Assembly (NCBI GenBank): GCA_964036045.1
Contig: OZ038381.1
Span: 119,180,343 to 119,244,342, forward strand
Source of the DNA: Eutreptiella sp. 'Long Island Sound 2002'
Taxonomy: Eukaryota; Euglenozoa; Euglenophyceae; Eutreptiales; Eutreptiaceae
Length of the DNA: 64,000 nt
Direction: 5' to 3'
How positions within the stretch are numbered: position 1 is the stretch's first letter; each line of letters starts with the position of its first letter. Below are positions 63,201-64,000 of the stretch, piece after piece. The notes under the pieces are model-generated. The model saw nothing but the letters and a program-made list of their open reading frames with translations. It had not been told where the DNA came from and made no database searches. Position numbers and translations under genes: made by a program.

Positions 63201-64000
63201 CCCTTGAGTTGGGGTTAGGGACTCGCAATCCACGCTTTGTTGCGTGGCCCCTTGACTTGGGGTTAGGGACTCCCAATCCCCGCTTTGTTGCATGGCCCCT
63301 TGAGTTGGGGTTAGGGACTTGCAATCCACGCTTTGTTGCGTGGCCCCTTGAGTTGGGGTTAGGGACTCGCAATCCACGCTTTGTTGTGTGGCCCCTTGAG
63401 TTGGGGTTACGGACTCGCAATCCACGCTTTGTTGCGTGGCCCCTTGACTTGGGGTTGGCGACTCGCAATTCGCGCTTTGTTGCGTGGCCCCTTGAATTGG
63501 GGTTAGGGACTCGCAATCCACGCTTTGTTGCGTGGCCCCTTGAGTTGGGGTTGGCGACTCGCAATCCACGCTTTGTTGCGTGGCCCCTTGAGTTGGGGTT
63601 AGGGACTCGCAATCCACGGTTTGTTGTGTGGCCCCTTGAGTTGGGGTTAGGGACTCGCAATCCACGCTTTGTTGTGTGGCCCCTTGAGTTGGGGTTGGCG
63701 ACTCCCAATCCACGCTTTGTTGCGTGGCCCCTTGAGTTGGGGTTAGGGACTCGCAATCCACGGTTTGTTGCGTGGCCCCTTGAGTTGGGGTTAGGGACTC
63801 GCAATCCACGGTTTGTTGTGTGGCCCCTTGAGTTGGGGATAGGGACTCGCAATCCACGCTTTGTTGTGTGGCCCCTTGAGTTGGGGTTTGCGACTCGCAA
63901 TCCACCTTTCGTTGTGTGGCCCCTTGAGTTGGGGTTGGCGACTCGCAATCCACTCTTTGTTGCGTGGCCCCTTGAGTTGGGGTTAGGGACTCGCAATCCA

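Larger units (their letters stand above)
8176..64000 (+). repeat. 48-bp telomere-motif satellite array, about 1,160 copies
   Basis: An uninterrupted head-to-tail array fills the rest of the window; a consensus copy is 9,393-9,440. In order a monomer holds GGCCCCTTGAG, TTGGGGTTAGGG, ACTCGCAAT, and the inverted repeat CCACGC-TTTGTT-GCGTGG, whose last two G begin the next unit. The consensus is 58% GC, with G and T in excess over C and A on this strand. Most copies are 48 bases; some are 47 through loss of one G in TTGGGG. Copies nearest the left edge and through about 31 kb are more varied than those to the right. No spacer, gene, RNA gene or mobile element interrupts it. Three of the six frames have no stop in the consensus, so long open frames (up to 1,187 codons on the minus strand) are a by-product of the period and not evidence of protein coding. 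The array continues past the window end. Confidence 0.98.

Noticed and set aside
8176-64000. CRISPR array
   Set aside because: Repeats are directly adjacent with no unique spacers, in a eukaryotic context with introns and a coiled-coil gene, and no cas gene is present.
8176-64000. The ACTCGCAATCC stretch of each monomer as a tRNA B box, making the satellite a tRNA-derived repeat
   Set aside because: The B-box consensus GGTTCGANTCC is not matched at the invariant TTCGA, and there is no A box or cloverleaf around it.
8176-64000. The array as a true chromosome-end telomere
   Set aside because: The monomer is 48 bases, with only 12 resembling telomere repeats. A telomerase template would not give this unit, and higher-order duplications are typical of satellites.

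Overview
This window is eukaryotic nuclear DNA. It carries spliced coding exons separated by kilobase-scale introns, a retroelement scrap, a canonical (TTAGGG)n tract, and above all a 55.8-kb tandem satellite. No bacterial or phage gene organisation is visible. The organism cannot be fixed from the sequence alone. A GC-rich protist, alga or plant relative with TTAGGG-type telomeres would fit, but that is inference.

Left part (1-8,175). After about 1 kb of non-coding sequence, a plus-strand gene for a coiled-coil protein of unrecognised family starts at 1,022. Exon 1 (1,022-2,539) encodes a short N-terminal coiled coil, a long Ser/Thr/Pro/Ala-rich region with five VSASTSMDF-type repeats, and the start of a second coiled coil. 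Further phase-0 exons continue it at 3,767-3,922, 5,388-5,492 and 7,642-7,731, with a doubtful micro-exon at 4,966-5,004. Donors have the form AG|GTGYN. The last visible exon ends in a donor that opens into the satellite, so the gene is either cut off by the array or carries it in an intron. The introns hold a frameshifted minus-strand retrotransposon integrase remnant (about 4,107-4,462), a CAAAA-rich low-complexity tract with four perfect TTAGGG repeats (6,190-6,214), a dispersed repeat, and several inverted repeats. Just before the array lies a series of four to five regularly spaced AT-rich hairpins (7,895-8,049), then a 9-bp-stem hairpin (8,143-8,171).

Right part (8,176-64,000, window end). 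This is one uninterrupted array of roughly 1,160 copies of a 48-bp monomer, with no gene in it. Each monomer contains the 12-mer TTGGGGTTAGGG, which is a TTGGGG next to a TTAGGG telomere-type hexamer, and an inverted repeat CCACGC-N6-GCGTGG. Some monomer variants change both hairpin arms together. The commonest substitutions fall at CpG sites. Because 48 is divisible by 3 and three of the six frames lack stop codons, the array produces very long but meaningless open frames. It has layered higher-order structure: tandem duplications of about 191, 575, 672, 1,533, 1,679 and 1,907 bp, and similar blocks 3.3, 4.0 and 11.7 kb apart. The left third looks more heterogeneous than the right half.

The most unusual features are the telomere-like, hairpin-bearing monomer, the regular hairpin series at the array edge, and the exon that runs into the array. 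Whether the array is subtelomeric, centromeric or intronic cannot be decided here.
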